Positions 53,149-61,198 of a stretch of 64,000 bases of DNA are shown here, in pieces. Where the stretch lies: assembly GCF_040907265.1 (NCBI RefSeq), contig NZ_JBFOHP010000002.1, positions 6,448,001 through 6,512,000 on the forward strand, in the 5' to 3' direction. Every line of letters starts with the position of its first letter. Position 1 is the stretch's first letter. A program made the translations under genes and the position numbers. The notes under the pieces were generated by a model. That model had not been told where the DNA came from, did no database searches, and saw only the letters and a program-made list of their open reading frames with translations. Origin of the DNA: Streptomyces sclerotialus. GTDB taxonomy: Bacteria; Actinomycetota; Actinomycetes; Streptomycetales; Streptomycetaceae.

Positions 53149-54002
53149 GCAGCACCGCCCTCTACGACGTACCGGGCCCGAGAACCCGCGCCCGCCACCG
53201 CCTCTACGGCGTCATGGCGACCCTGGTGATCCTCGCCGTCCTCGCCTGGGTCTGCTACCTCCTGGTCGACACGGGCCAGTTCGAGGGGCGGAAGTGGACG
53301 CCCTTCGAGTACCAGGGCATCCAGGAGCTGCTGCTGCGGGGGCTGGGCAACACGCTCAAGGCGTTCGCGGTCGCGGCGGTGCTCTCGCTCGCGCTGGGCG
53401 CGGTGCTGGCCGCGGGGCGGCTCTCCGACCACCGGCCGGTCCGCCGGCTGTGCACCCTGCTGGTGGAGTTCTTCCGTGCCATGCCCGTGCTGGTGATGAT
53501 CTTCTTCATCTACGTGGCGCTGCGGGCCGAGCCGCTGACCGCGCTGGTCGTCGGTCTGACGCTCTACAACGGCTCGGTGCTCGCCGAGGTCTTCCGCTCC
53601 GGCGTCAACTCCGTCGAGCGCGGCCAGCGCGAGGCGGCGTACGCGCTGGGCATGCGCAAGACACAGGTCATGACGCACGTCCTGGTCCCGCAGGCGGTCC
53701 GGGCCATGCTGCCCACGATCATCAGCCAGCTCGTCGTCGCGCTGAAGGACACCTCGCTCGGCTTCCTCATCACCTACGAGGAGTTCCTGCACGCGGGGAA
53801 GCTGATCGCCTCCAACCTCGACTACGACCTGCCGTTCATCCCCGTCGTCCTGGTCATCTCCCCGATCTACATCGGGATGTGCATGCTGCTGTCCTGGCTC
53901 GCCAACTGGGTGGGCAGGCGCCAGCGGCGCAACCCGAAGGTCGAGGGCGAGGTCGGCGCCGCCGAGCCGGGCAATCTGATGCCGGGCAATCCCCCGCTCT
54001 GA
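53145..54002 (+). CDS. gluD: glutamate-type ABC transporter permease D
   Basis: A 285-residue inner-membrane protein overlapping gluC by four bases. It has an N-terminal helix and then five permease helices. The EAA loop is REAAYALGMRKTQVMTHVLV. LVEFFRAMPVLVMIFFIYVA and LKDTSLGFLITYEEFL are typical. The C-terminal 30 residues are polar and Gly/Pro-rich. With GluC it forms the heterodimeric channel. Confidence 0.9.
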   Translation: MSSTALYDVPGPRTRARHRLYGVMATLVILAVLAWVCYLLVDTGQFEGRKWTPFEYQGIQELLLRGLGNTLKAFAVAAVLSLALGAVLAAGRLSDHRPVRRLCTLLVEFFRAMPVLVMIFFIYVALRAEPLTALVVGLTLYNGSVLAEVFRSGVNSVERGQREAAYALGMRKTQVMTHVLVPQAVRAMLPTIISQLVVALKDTSLGFLITYEEFLHAGKLIASNLDYDLPFIPVVLVISPIYIGMCMLLSWLANWVGRRQRRNPKVEGEVGAAEPGNLMPGNPPL

Positions 54003-54023
54003 CGGCGCGTCCCCCGGCCGGTG

Positions 54024-55604
54024 TCAGTCCCGCACCGGTACCGACACCCACGACGGGTCGGCGGCCGGCGAGGAGAAGGTGAGCTTCGCGCCGTCCGGGT
54101 TGTGCTCGATGTAGAGCGGGTCGACGGAGTCCACGACGAGCGCCAGCCGGTGCCCGGCGGGCACGTCGTACGCGGTGGAGAAGAGGTCCAGGTCCATCGC
54201 GAACGGCTCGCCCGGCTGCTTGTCGTGGAAGGTGAACGGCGCGTGGGTGATGAGCTTGCCGGTGCCGAGCGGGCCGACGTCGTAGAGGTAGGCGACGGCG
54301 GTACCGCTCCCGGCGGTGCTGGTGACCGTGGTGTGCAGCTTCGTGGTGCCGCGCACCCGCTGTTGTGTCTCGTACCGCTCGGACCGCCAGACGGCCGCGG
54401 CCGAGCGGGGCAGCAGTGGGATCGAGGCCGTCGGCGGGAGCCGGAAGAGCTGGTCCAGCATGCTGGAGAGGAAGATGGTGCCGCCGTCCGCGCCGCTGTT
54501 GCGGTTCGTGGCGATCTCGTGCGTGCCGTTCAGCGGGATCCGCCGCTGGGCCGAGGGCACGTCCTTCCAGCTCGCGTACCCCTCGTAGGCGCCGGTGGAG
54601 CGGGACTTGAGCAGCACCGGGGACTCGCGGTCGACGCCGTTGTCGGCGCCCTTGAGGTAGTGGTCGAACCAGCGCTTGGTGTGCGTCCAGGTGTCGTTGG
54701 GCAGCCCGAGCAGGCCGGTGGCCTCCGCGGTGGCGTGGTCGCCGGGCCGGAACTCCAGCCGCTTGGGGCCCTTGAGCTTCTCGAAGAAGTCGGCGTACTG
54801 GTTCGGCGGGAAGATCGAGTCGCCCCAGGCGTTGCCCAGCATGATCGCCGCGCCGTTCTCGTTGATCCGGTCGAGGTAGGCCGCGGGGGAGCGCTTCTTC
54901 CCCCACGCGATCATCTCGTCCTCCTTGTCCAGGTTGGAGCCGAGGAAGTCCTTCATGATCGTCTGGAGTTCGGCGCTGGGCCGCCCGGTGATCCGGCCGG
55001 CGCCGGCCAGCAGCCCGGCGGCCTGGGCGTGCTGGGTGCGCCCGCTGTAGATGGAGTCGATCAGGTTCGCCCAGCCGCTGAGCGCCCCGACCGCCTTGAT
55101 GCGCGGGTCGAAGGCAGCGGCGAGCAGGGAGATCCCGGCGCCGTAACTCACCCCGGCCATACCGACCTTGTCCGGGTCGGCCGGGGTGTGGGCGAGCGCC
55201 CAGTCGACGACCTTGCGGGCGTCGGCGACGTCCTGCGGGCCCGCGGTCTCGATGTTCCCGCCGGACTGCCAGAAGCCGCGCGAGTTGTACCCGACGACGA
55301 CGTACCCGGAGTCCGCCAGCTTCTTGGCCTGTGCGACGTACTCGATCTGCGGCATGCCCCAGCTGGTGGGCAGGACGATCACCGGGTACTTCTCGCCGCC
55401 GTCGGCGTCGCCGGGCGTGAAGACGTTGGCCTTGAGCGTGATGCCGCCGTCGCCCTCGATGTCGACGAACCGCACGGAAGCGGGGGCGGTGGCGGCGGCC
55501 GGTGCCGCCTGGGCGGCGGGGGCCGTGGCCGTGAGGGTGGTGGCGAGGACGGCCGCGGAGACGGTACCGATCGCGGCGCGCAGCGTCGTGCGGGAGGGCG
55601 TCAT
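54024..55604 (-). CDS. secreted CocE/NonD-type (S15-like) alpha/beta hydrolase
   Basis: A 526-residue precursor from ATG 55604. The signal peptide MTPSRTTLRAAIGTVSAAVL runs to AQA. The hydrolase domain (45-300) has VIVLPTSWGMPQIEYVAQAK, GYVVVGYNSRGFWQSGG, the nucleophile motif GVSYGAG and the FRPGDHATAE His region. The C-terminal domain (350-526) is the jelly-roll seen in X-Pro dipeptidyl-peptidase/CocE proteins (AVAYLYDVGPLGTGKLI, GHRLALVVDSVDPLY). It is probably an extracellular acyl esterase or acyl-amino-acid hydrolase. The upstream region carries GTTACC/GGTAAC repeats that may be an operator. Confidence 0.85.
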   Translation of the reverse strand: MTPSRTTLRAAIGTVSAAVLATTLTATAPAAQAAPAAATAPASVRFVDIEGDGGITLKANVFTPGDADGGEKYPVIVLPTSWGMPQIEYVAQAKKLADSGYVVVGYNSRGFWQSGGNIETAGPQDVADARKVVDWALAHTPADPDKVGMAGVSYGAGISLLAAAFDPRIKAVGALSGWANLIDSIYSGRTQHAQAAGLLAGAGRITGRPSAELQTIMKDFLGSNLDKEDEMIAWGKKRSPAAYLDRINENGAAIMLGNAWGDSIFPPNQYADFFEKLKGPKRLEFRPGDHATAEATGLLGLPNDTWTHTKRWFDHYLKGADNGVDRESPVLLKSRSTGAYEGYASWKDVPSAQRRIPLNGTHEIATNRNSGADGGTIFLSSMLDQLFRLPPTASIPLLPRSAAAVWRSERYETQQRVRGTTKLHTTVTSTAGSGTAVAYLYDVGPLGTGKLITHAPFTFHDKQPGEPFAMDLDLFSTAYDVPAGHRLALVVDSVDPLYIEHNPDGAKLTFSSPAADPSWVSVPVRD

Positions 55605-55678
55605 CTACTGCTCCAGTCTCGGCGTGGGGGAACACCGGAGGGGTCGGTGTCGAAGTGACTGGAGAGTAAGGTGCGGCC

Positions 55679-55708
55679 GTTACCGGAGGTAACCCGTCGG
55701 TAGGTTAC
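55679..55708. promoter_or_regulatory. GTTACC/GGTAAC repeats upstream of the secreted hydrolase
   Basis: GTTACC-GGA-GGTAAC (55679-55693) is a perfect inverted repeat, followed 9 bases later by GGTTAC (55703-55708). It lies 75 bases before the hydrolase start, so it is likely an operator over its promoter. Confidence 0.45.
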
Positions 55709-55723
55709 GCAACAGTAAAGATC

Positions 55724-56455
55724 TCATGCCTTGTGTGCGGCCGCCTTCGTCAGCGCCTCCTTCGTCACCTCCGCGACCTGCTCCACCACGTCCGGCCCGT
55801 ACGACTGCGAGTTGACCACCTTCAGCAGCAGACAGAACTGCCCGTCGGCGCCGTGCCTGCGGGCCAGCCGGGCCCGGTTGCGCACCAGGTGGCGGACGGC
55901 GGCGCGGTGCGTGACCGGCCGCTGGCCCGCAGCCAGGAACACCGGTCGGCCGCCCTCGCCCGCCGTCAGCCGCGCCAGCAGCACGTACTCCACGGCGCCC
56001 GGCTCCATCGCGTAACTCGTCCCGCCGACGGTGAACGTCCCGCGCCCGGCCCCCGAGGCGTCGCCCGGCTGCACCCGCACGCCCGGCAGCAGGTTCGCCA
56101 GATGGGCGGCGAGCCGCCGGTGCGCGGTCGGGTCGCCGACGCAGAACTCCGTGCGCGCGCCGAAGCCCTGGAGCCCGGTGTCGTGCGGCGCCACCTCGGC
56201 GTGCGCCCCGCAGGTCTCGATGACGGAGGCGAGCCCGAGCAGCGCCAGCGCGTCGTGGCGGGGGATGCTCCAGTGCGCCGAGGTGCTGTCCCGGTGGGTG
56301 ACCAGGACGCACTCGGCGCCGTCCGGCAGCCCGAAGAAGGCGCGCTCGCGGGCCAGTCGGCGGCGGCTCGCGGCGGACCGTAAGGCCCAGCCGCCCGCGA
56401 GACCGAGGAGCAGGGCAGCGGCGGCGGCGATGACGGGGAGGAGGGGGTTGTCCAT
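55724..56455 (-). CDS. membrane-anchored hypothetical protein
   Basis: A 243-residue protein from ATG 56455 with one N-terminal membrane helix (LLPVIAAAAALLLGLAGGWA). The remaining part is soluble, with a repeated alpha/beta character (GAECVLVTHRDSTSAHW, GGRPVFLAAGQRPVTHRAAV, FCLLLKVVNSQSYGPDVVEQ). No catalytic motif or known family is recognised. It is on the same strand as the secreted hydrolase but 119 bases away, with an operator-like repeat between, so they are probably separate transcripts. Confidence 0.65.
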   Translation of the reverse strand: MDNPLLPVIAAAAALLLGLAGGWALRSAASRRRLARERAFFGLPDGAECVLVTHRDSTSAHWSIPRHDALALLGLASVIETCGAHAEVAPHDTGLQGFGARTEFCVGDPTAHRRLAAHLANLLPGVRVQPGDASGAGRGTFTVGGTSYAMEPGAVEYVLLARLTAGEGGRPVFLAAGQRPVTHRAAVRHLVRNRARLARRHGADGQFCLLLKVVNSQSYGPDVVEQVAEVTKEALTKAAAHKA

Positions 56456-56613
56456 GGGCCGGGAGGGTAGCGGCCGTTCGGGTGGGCATCGAGAGGCGGC
56501 CGAGTACTGGTGCGGTTGTCCCGGTTCGTCGCCCTGTCGCGCCCGTGGGGCCGCGGGTAGGCTCCGGCCCCTGGCGCGATACCGATGGAGGGTCCGATGG
56601 AGGGATGGCAGAG

Positions 56614-58437
56614 ATGACGCATGTCCGACGCCTGTCGGTGCTGGCCGTGACGGCCGCGCTGGCCGGTTCGCTGGCCTCCGTGCCGGCCAGTGCCCGGCCC
56701 GCGGCGGCCCCCGCGACCGAAGCCCCGCCCAAGACCCCGGTCGCGGTGGGCTCCGGCGGCGCGGTCTCCAGCGTCGACCCCGACGCCTCGGCGGCCGGCA
56801 TCGAGGTACTGAGGAAGGGCGGCAACGCCGTGGACGCGGCGGTCGCCACCGCGGCGGCGCTGGGTGTCACCGAGCCGTACTCCGCGGGCGTCGGAGGCGG
56901 CGGCTACTTCGTCTACTACAACGCCAAGAAGCGCTCCGTGCAGACGATCGACGGCCGCGAGACCGCGCCGCTGACCGCCGGCAAGGACCTCTTCCTGGAG
57001 AACGGCAAGCCGATCCCCTTCGACGAGGCCGTCACCAGCGGCCTGAGCGTCGGCACCCCCGGTACGCCCGCCACCTGGGACAAGGCGCTGGACAAGTGGG
57101 GCAGCCGGTCCCTCGGCCAGGTCCTCGCGCCCGCCACCCGTATCGCCCGCGACGGCTTCACCGTCGACGAGACCTTCCGGAAGCAGACCGCGGACAACGC
57201 CGACCGCTTCCGCGACTTCCCCGCCAGCGCGAAGCTGTTCCTGCCCGGCGGGCAGCTCCCGGTGGTCGGCTCCACGATGCGCAACACCGATCTCGCGCGC
57301 ACCTACGACGAGTTGGCGAAGAAGGGCGTGGACGCGCTGTACCGCGGACGGCTGGGCGAGGACATCACCCGCACCGTCGAGCAGCCGCCCGTGCGTCCGG
57401 GTGCCACCCGCAAGGTGCGGCCCGGCGACCTGACCGCCGCCGACCTGGACGCGTACGAGACCAAGGTCCAGGCGCCGACGAAGACGAAGTACCGCGGCCT
57501 GGACGTCTACGGCATGGCGCCGTCCTCCTCCGGAGGCACGAGCGTCGCCGAGGCGCTCAACATCCTGGAGAACTACGACGTAGCGAAGCTGAGCGAGAAG
57601 CAGTACCTGCACCGCTACATCGAGGCCAGCCGCATCGCGTTCGCCGACCGCGGCCGCTGGGTCGGCGACCCGGCCGCGCAGCAGGTGCCCACCAAGGAAC
57701 TGACCTCGCAGAAGTTCGCCGACTCCCGGGCCTGCCTGATCAAGGACGACGCGGTGCTGAAGAGCCCGGTCGCGCCCGGCGACCCGCGTCACCCGGAGCC
57801 CTGCGCGGCCGGCGACAAGGCCGCACCGACCACGTACGAGGGCGACAGCACCACCCACCTCACCGTCGCCGACAAGTGGGGCAACGTCGTCGCCTACACC
57901 CTCACCATCGAGCAGACCGGCGGCAGCGGCATCACCGTCCCCGGCCGCGGCTTCCTCCTCAACAACGAACTGACCGACTTCTCCTTCACCCCGGCGACCC
58001 CCGGCGTCCCCGACCCGAACCTCCCCGGCCCCGCCAAGCGGCCCCGTTCCTCCATGTCGCCGACCGTCGTCCTCGACCACGGCAAGCCGGTGCTGGCCGT
58101 CGGCTCGCCCGGCGGAGCCACCATCATCACGACAGTTCTGCAGACGCTTCTCGGCCACCTCGACCGCGGCCTGCCGCTCGTCGACGCCATCGCCGCGCCC
58201 CGCGCCAGCCAGCGCAACGCCGCGCAGACCGAGCTCGAACCGGGCCTGTACGACGGCGAGCTGCGCAAGGAACTGGAAGCGCTCGGCCACTCCTTCAAGA
58301 AGAACCCCGAGATCGGCGCGGCCACCGGCGTCCAGCGGCTGCCGGACGGACGCTGGCTCGCGGCCGCCGAGAAGGTGCGCCGCGGCGGCGGCTCGGCCAT
58401 GGTCGTCCACCCCCACGGCCACGCGAACGGCCGCTGA
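56614..58437 (+). CDS. ggt: gamma-glutamyltransferase precursor
   Basis: A 607-residue secreted proenzyme. ATG 56614 is chosen since GGAGGG lies nine bases upstream, though ATG 56605 is possible. The signal peptide ends near ARPAAA. The large subunit has PDASAAGIEVLRKGGNAVDA and DGRETAP with the glutamate-binding Arg. The autoprocessing Thr lies in DSTTHLTVADKWGN (about residue 413), freeing the small subunit. PRSSMSPTVV and GSPGGATIITTV complete the active site. It hydrolyses or transfers gamma-glutamyl groups outside the cell. The relation to the nearby glutamate importer is suggestive only. Confidence 0.95.
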   Translation: MTHVRRLSVLAVTAALAGSLASVPASARPAAAPATEAPPKTPVAVGSGGAVSSVDPDASAAGIEVLRKGGNAVDAAVATAAALGVTEPYSAGVGGGGYFVYYNAKKRSVQTIDGRETAPLTAGKDLFLENGKPIPFDEAVTSGLSVGTPGTPATWDKALDKWGSRSLGQVLAPATRIARDGFTVDETFRKQTADNADRFRDFPASAKLFLPGGQLPVVGSTMRNTDLARTYDELAKKGVDALYRGRLGEDITRTVEQPPVRPGATRKVRPGDLTAADLDAYETKVQAPTKTKYRGLDVYGMAPSSSGGTSVAEALNILENYDVAKLSEKQYLHRYIEASRIAFADRGRWVGDPAAQQVPTKELTSQKFADSRACLIKDDAVLKSPVAPGDPRHPEPCAAGDKAAPTTYEGDSTTHLTVADKWGNVVAYTLTIEQTGGSGITVPGRGFLLNNELTDFSFTPATPGVPDPNLPGPAKRPRSSMSPTVVLDHGKPVLAVGSPGGATIITTVLQTLLGHLDRGLPLVDAIAAPRASQRNAAQTELEPGLYDGELRKELEALGHSFKKNPEIGAATGVQRLPDGRWLAAAEKVRRGGGSAMVVHPHGHANGR

Positions 58438-58566
58438 CCGTATACGGAACAGCCGTCTCCGGTGTTCGCAGCGCGCCGGAGACGGTTGATACCGGCTCGG
58501 GCACGTGGTTACTCTGCGCCCCTCCGTCGGAACGGAACGTCAGGGCGAGAGGCAGGCGTGAGGGCA

Positions 58567-59973
58567 ATGGGGGACAGGTTCGAGGGGCTGGCCGAACAGG
58601 CCAGGGCACTCAGTGACGGTGACACCACGTCAGTGGAGCTGGTCGGCCGCTCGCTGGAGCGCATCGAGGCGACCAGGGGCACCGTGAACGCCTTCCGGCT
58701 CGTACGGGCCGAGGCGGCGCTCGCCGAGGCCGAGGCCGCCGACCGCAGGCTCGCGGCGGGGGAGCGGCTGCCGCTGCTCGGCGTGCCGGTCGCGGTCAAG
58801 GACGACACCGATGTGGCGGGCGAGCCCACCGCGTTCGGCTGCGTGGGCACCTTCCCGCCCAAGACCGAGGACTCCGAGGTGGTACGGCGGCTGCGCGCGG
58901 CCGGCGCGATCGTGGTCGGCAAGACCAACGCCTGCGAACTGGGCCAGTGGCCGTTCACCGAAGGCCCGGCCTTCGGCGACACCCGTAATCCCTGGAGTCC
59001 TGCGCACACCCCCGGCGGCTCCTCGGGCGGTTCGGCCGCCGCGGTCGCCGCCGGGCTCGTCCCCGCCGCGCTCGGCACGGACGGCGCGGGCTCGGTCCGC
59101 ATACCCGCGGCCTGGACCCACCTGGTCGGCATCAAACCGCAGCGCGGCCGGATCTCCACCTGGCCCGAACCGGAGGCGTTCCAGGGCATCACCACCCTCG
59201 GCCCGCTGGCCCGTACGGTCGAGGACGCGGCGCTGCTGCTGGACGTGTCCAGCGGCAGCCACCGGCACGACCTGCACCGCCCGGCGCCGGTCGCGGTCCG
59301 CGCCGCGGTCGGCCGGGACCCGGGACGGCTGCGCATCGCGCTGTCCTGGAAGGCCGCCTGGACCGGCACGCCGCGCCCGCTCCACCCCGAAGTACGCGCC
59401 GCCGTGACGGACCTCGCCCGCACCCTCGCCCGCCTCGGCCACTTCGTCGAGGAGGCCGAGCCGGACTACGGGCTGATCGGCCTCGCCTTCGTACCGCGCG
59501 CGACCACGGGCGTACGGGAGTGGACCGAACGGGTGCCGGACCGCTCCCTGCTGGACCGCAGGACCCGGGACGCCGCGCGGCTGGGCCGGCTGCTGAGCGG
59601 GCGCGCGCTGAAACTGGCGCGGGCCGCCGAGGCGCGCCAGCAGAAGCGGGTGGGCGCGATCTTCGGCCGGTACGACGTCGTGCTCACACCGACCACCGCC
59701 ACTCCGCCGCCGCGGGTCGGCACGCTCGTCGCGATGAACGGCTGGCGCACCGACCGGGCGATGATCGCGGCCTGCCCGTACGCCTGGCCGTGGAACGTGC
59801 TCGGCTGGCCGGGCGTGAGCGTGCCGGCGGGCTTCAGCTCGGCCGGACTGCCGCTCGGCGCCCAGCTCCTGGGCCCGGAGGGCGGCGAGGCCCGGCTGGT
59901 CTCCCTCGCCTCGCAGCTGGAGGACGACCTGCGGTGGCACGAGAAGTGGCCGCGGCTGAGAGCGGGGGCGTGA
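58567..59973 (+). CDS. amidase (amidase-signature family)
   Basis: A 468-residue protein from ATG 58567. The Ser-cisSer-Lys triad is complete: Lys about 78 (VAVKDDTDVAG), cis-Ser about 152-153 (PGGSSGGSAAAVAAGL) and nucleophile Ser about 176 (TDGAGSVRIPAAW). It resembles acyl-amide hydrolases rather than the GatA subunit, since no gatB/gatC is near and the C-terminus is short. No signal peptide is present. Substrate unknown. Confidence 0.9.
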   Translation: MGDRFEGLAEQARALSDGDTTSVELVGRSLERIEATRGTVNAFRLVRAEAALAEAEAADRRLAAGERLPLLGVPVAVKDDTDVAGEPTAFGCVGTFPPKTEDSEVVRRLRAAGAIVVGKTNACELGQWPFTEGPAFGDTRNPWSPAHTPGGSSGGSAAAVAAGLVPAALGTDGAGSVRIPAAWTHLVGIKPQRGRISTWPEPEAFQGITTLGPLARTVEDAALLLDVSSGSHRHDLHRPAPVAVRAAVGRDPGRLRIALSWKAAWTGTPRPLHPEVRAAVTDLARTLARLGHFVEEAEPDYGLIGLAFVPRATTGVREWTERVPDRSLLDRRTRDAARLGRLLSGRALKLARAAEARQQKRVGAIFGRYDVVLTPTTATPPPRVGTLVAMNGWRTDRAMIAACPYAWPWNVLGWPGVSVPAGFSSAGLPLGAQLLGPEGGEARLVSLASQLEDDLRWHEKWPRLRAGA

Positions 59974-60000
59974 GCCGCCGGGCGGGCGGCCCGTCGGCGG

Positions 60001-60552
60001 TCAGCCCAGCAGCTCGAGGATCGCGTCGGTGGTGTCCGTCTCGCCCAGCCGCGGGAAGATCTTCGCCACGCTGTTGCGGTGCGCTTCGGCGTCCATGTCC
60101 GTCACCGCGTCGGTCGCGACGGTCACGTGGTAGCCGTGCTCGTACGCGCTGCGGGCCGTGGACTCCACGCCGATGCTGGTCGCGATACCGCCCAGCACGA
60201 TCTGCGTGACGCCGAGGCGGCGCAGCTCCATGTCCAGCGCGGTGCCGTGGAAGGCGCCCCAGGTCTTCTTGGTGACGAGGAGGTCGGACGGCTGCTGATC
60301 GAGCTCGGGGACCAGGTCGGCCCAGTCGGCCGGCGGGTTGCCGGCGCGGGCCGGGCCCTCGGTGCGGCCGGGGGCGCCGCCGGTGACGTTGACCAGCACG
60401 ACGGGCAGGCCGCGGTCGCGGAACGCGGCGGCCAGCCGCGCGCTCCGCTCGACGACCTCGGCGGCGGGGTGTGCGGTGGGCAGCGCGACGATGCCCTTCT
60501 GGAGGTCGATGAGGACCAGGGCGGTCTTCGGGTCGAGCGTGGTGGCGGTCAT
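60001..60552 (-). CDS. isochorismatase-like hydrolase lacking the usual Cys
   Basis: A 183-residue protein from ATG 60552, two bases after the MarR stop. The isochorismatase fold has the catalytic Asp in LVLIDLQKGI (about 15), the Lys in VTKKTWGAF (about 94) and the cis-peptide loop GIATSIGVESTARSAYEHG. The position that is Cys in nicotinamidase- and amidase-type members is Gly (about 128), as in some true isochorismatases. The chemistry is therefore uncertain. It is co-transcribed with, and probably repressed by, the MarR protein. Confidence 0.85.
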   Translation of the reverse strand: MTATTLDPKTALVLIDLQKGIVALPTAHPAAEVVERSARLAAAFRDRGLPVVLVNVTGGAPGRTEGPARAGNPPADWADLVPELDQQPSDLLVTKKTWGAFHGTALDMELRRLGVTQIVLGGIATSIGVESTARSAYEHGYHVTVATDAVTDMDAEAHRNSVAKIFPRLGETDTTDAILELLG

Positions 60553-60554
60553 GG

Positions 60555-60986
60555 TCAGTTCTCCGTCAGTCGTTTCAGCAGCGCGGCCGCTTCGGCCAGT
60601 ACGCGCCGCTCCTCGGGGGTGGTGTGCTCGGCGAGGGCCACGCCGAGCCAGTCCTGCTTGGCCCGCCGGAGACCGGCCAGTACCCGGCGGCCCTCCTCGG
60701 TGAGCGCGAAGACGACCTGGCGGCCGTCGGTGGGGTGCGGGCTGCGCGCGACGACGCCGCGCTCCTCCAGCGCTGCCAGCGTCATCCGCATCGACTGCGG
60801 ACGGACCAGCTCCGCCCTGGCCAGCGCCGCCGTGGTGGCGGGGCCTTCGAGGTCCAGCCGGGCGCAGACCGCGCGCTGGGTCGGCGTGATCCCGTCGCCC
60901 GGCGACTCGGCGCGCAGCCGGCGCATCAGCAGCCCGACGGCCGCGCCGAGGTCCGTGGCGAGTTCCTCGTGCTCCCTGCCTGGCAT
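60555..60986 (-). CDS. MarR-family regulator
   Basis: A 143-residue protein. ATG 60986 (MPGREHEELATDLGAAVG) is preferred, as the longer frame would run through the operator. The winged helix-turn-helix covers residues 35-110 (TTAALARAELVRPQSMRMTL, GVVARSPHPTDGRQVVFALT). A perfect 14-bp palindrome lies 27-40 bases upstream of the start. The isochorismatase-like gene follows two bases after the stop, so the pair forms a self-regulated operon that likely responds to a phenolic or similar ligand. Confidence 0.9.
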   Translation of the reverse strand: MPGREHEELATDLGAAVGLLMRRLRAESPGDGITPTQRAVCARLDLEGPATTAALARAELVRPQSMRMTLAALEERGVVARSPHPTDGRQVVFALTEEGRRVLAGLRRAKQDWLGVALAEHTTPEERRVLAEAAALLKRLTEN

Positions 60987-61012
60987 GACGCCAGCGTAGG
61001 AAGACGACAGGA

Positions 61013-61026
61013 AAACTTGCAAGTTT
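61013..61026. promoter_or_regulatory. MarR operator (perfect palindrome)
   Basis: AAACTTGCAAGTTT is perfectly symmetrical and extends as GGAAA-CTTGCAAG-TTTCC with one extra A. It is placed at the MarR promoter and has the CTTGCAAG core seen in many MarR operators. Confidence 0.7.
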
Positions 61027-61198
61027 CCCTGTCGACCGTGGTGATCACGCCGTGTTTCCGTGATCCCCGCGCCCTCCCCCCGTCAGGAATGGAAAACTCC
61101 CCGTAGTCGCTCTGTGACAGAGGACGTGACACGGCTGGTGTGCGATCGCGGCACCGGCGCGGCGGCGCGCGGGTGGCCACGGGGGGAGAGGGGACGGC

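Noticed and set aside
50812..58437. Glutamate importer and gamma-glutamyltransferase as one functional operon
   Set aside because: Opposite-strand genes and separate promoters lie between them. A metabolic link is possible but nothing in the sequence shows it.
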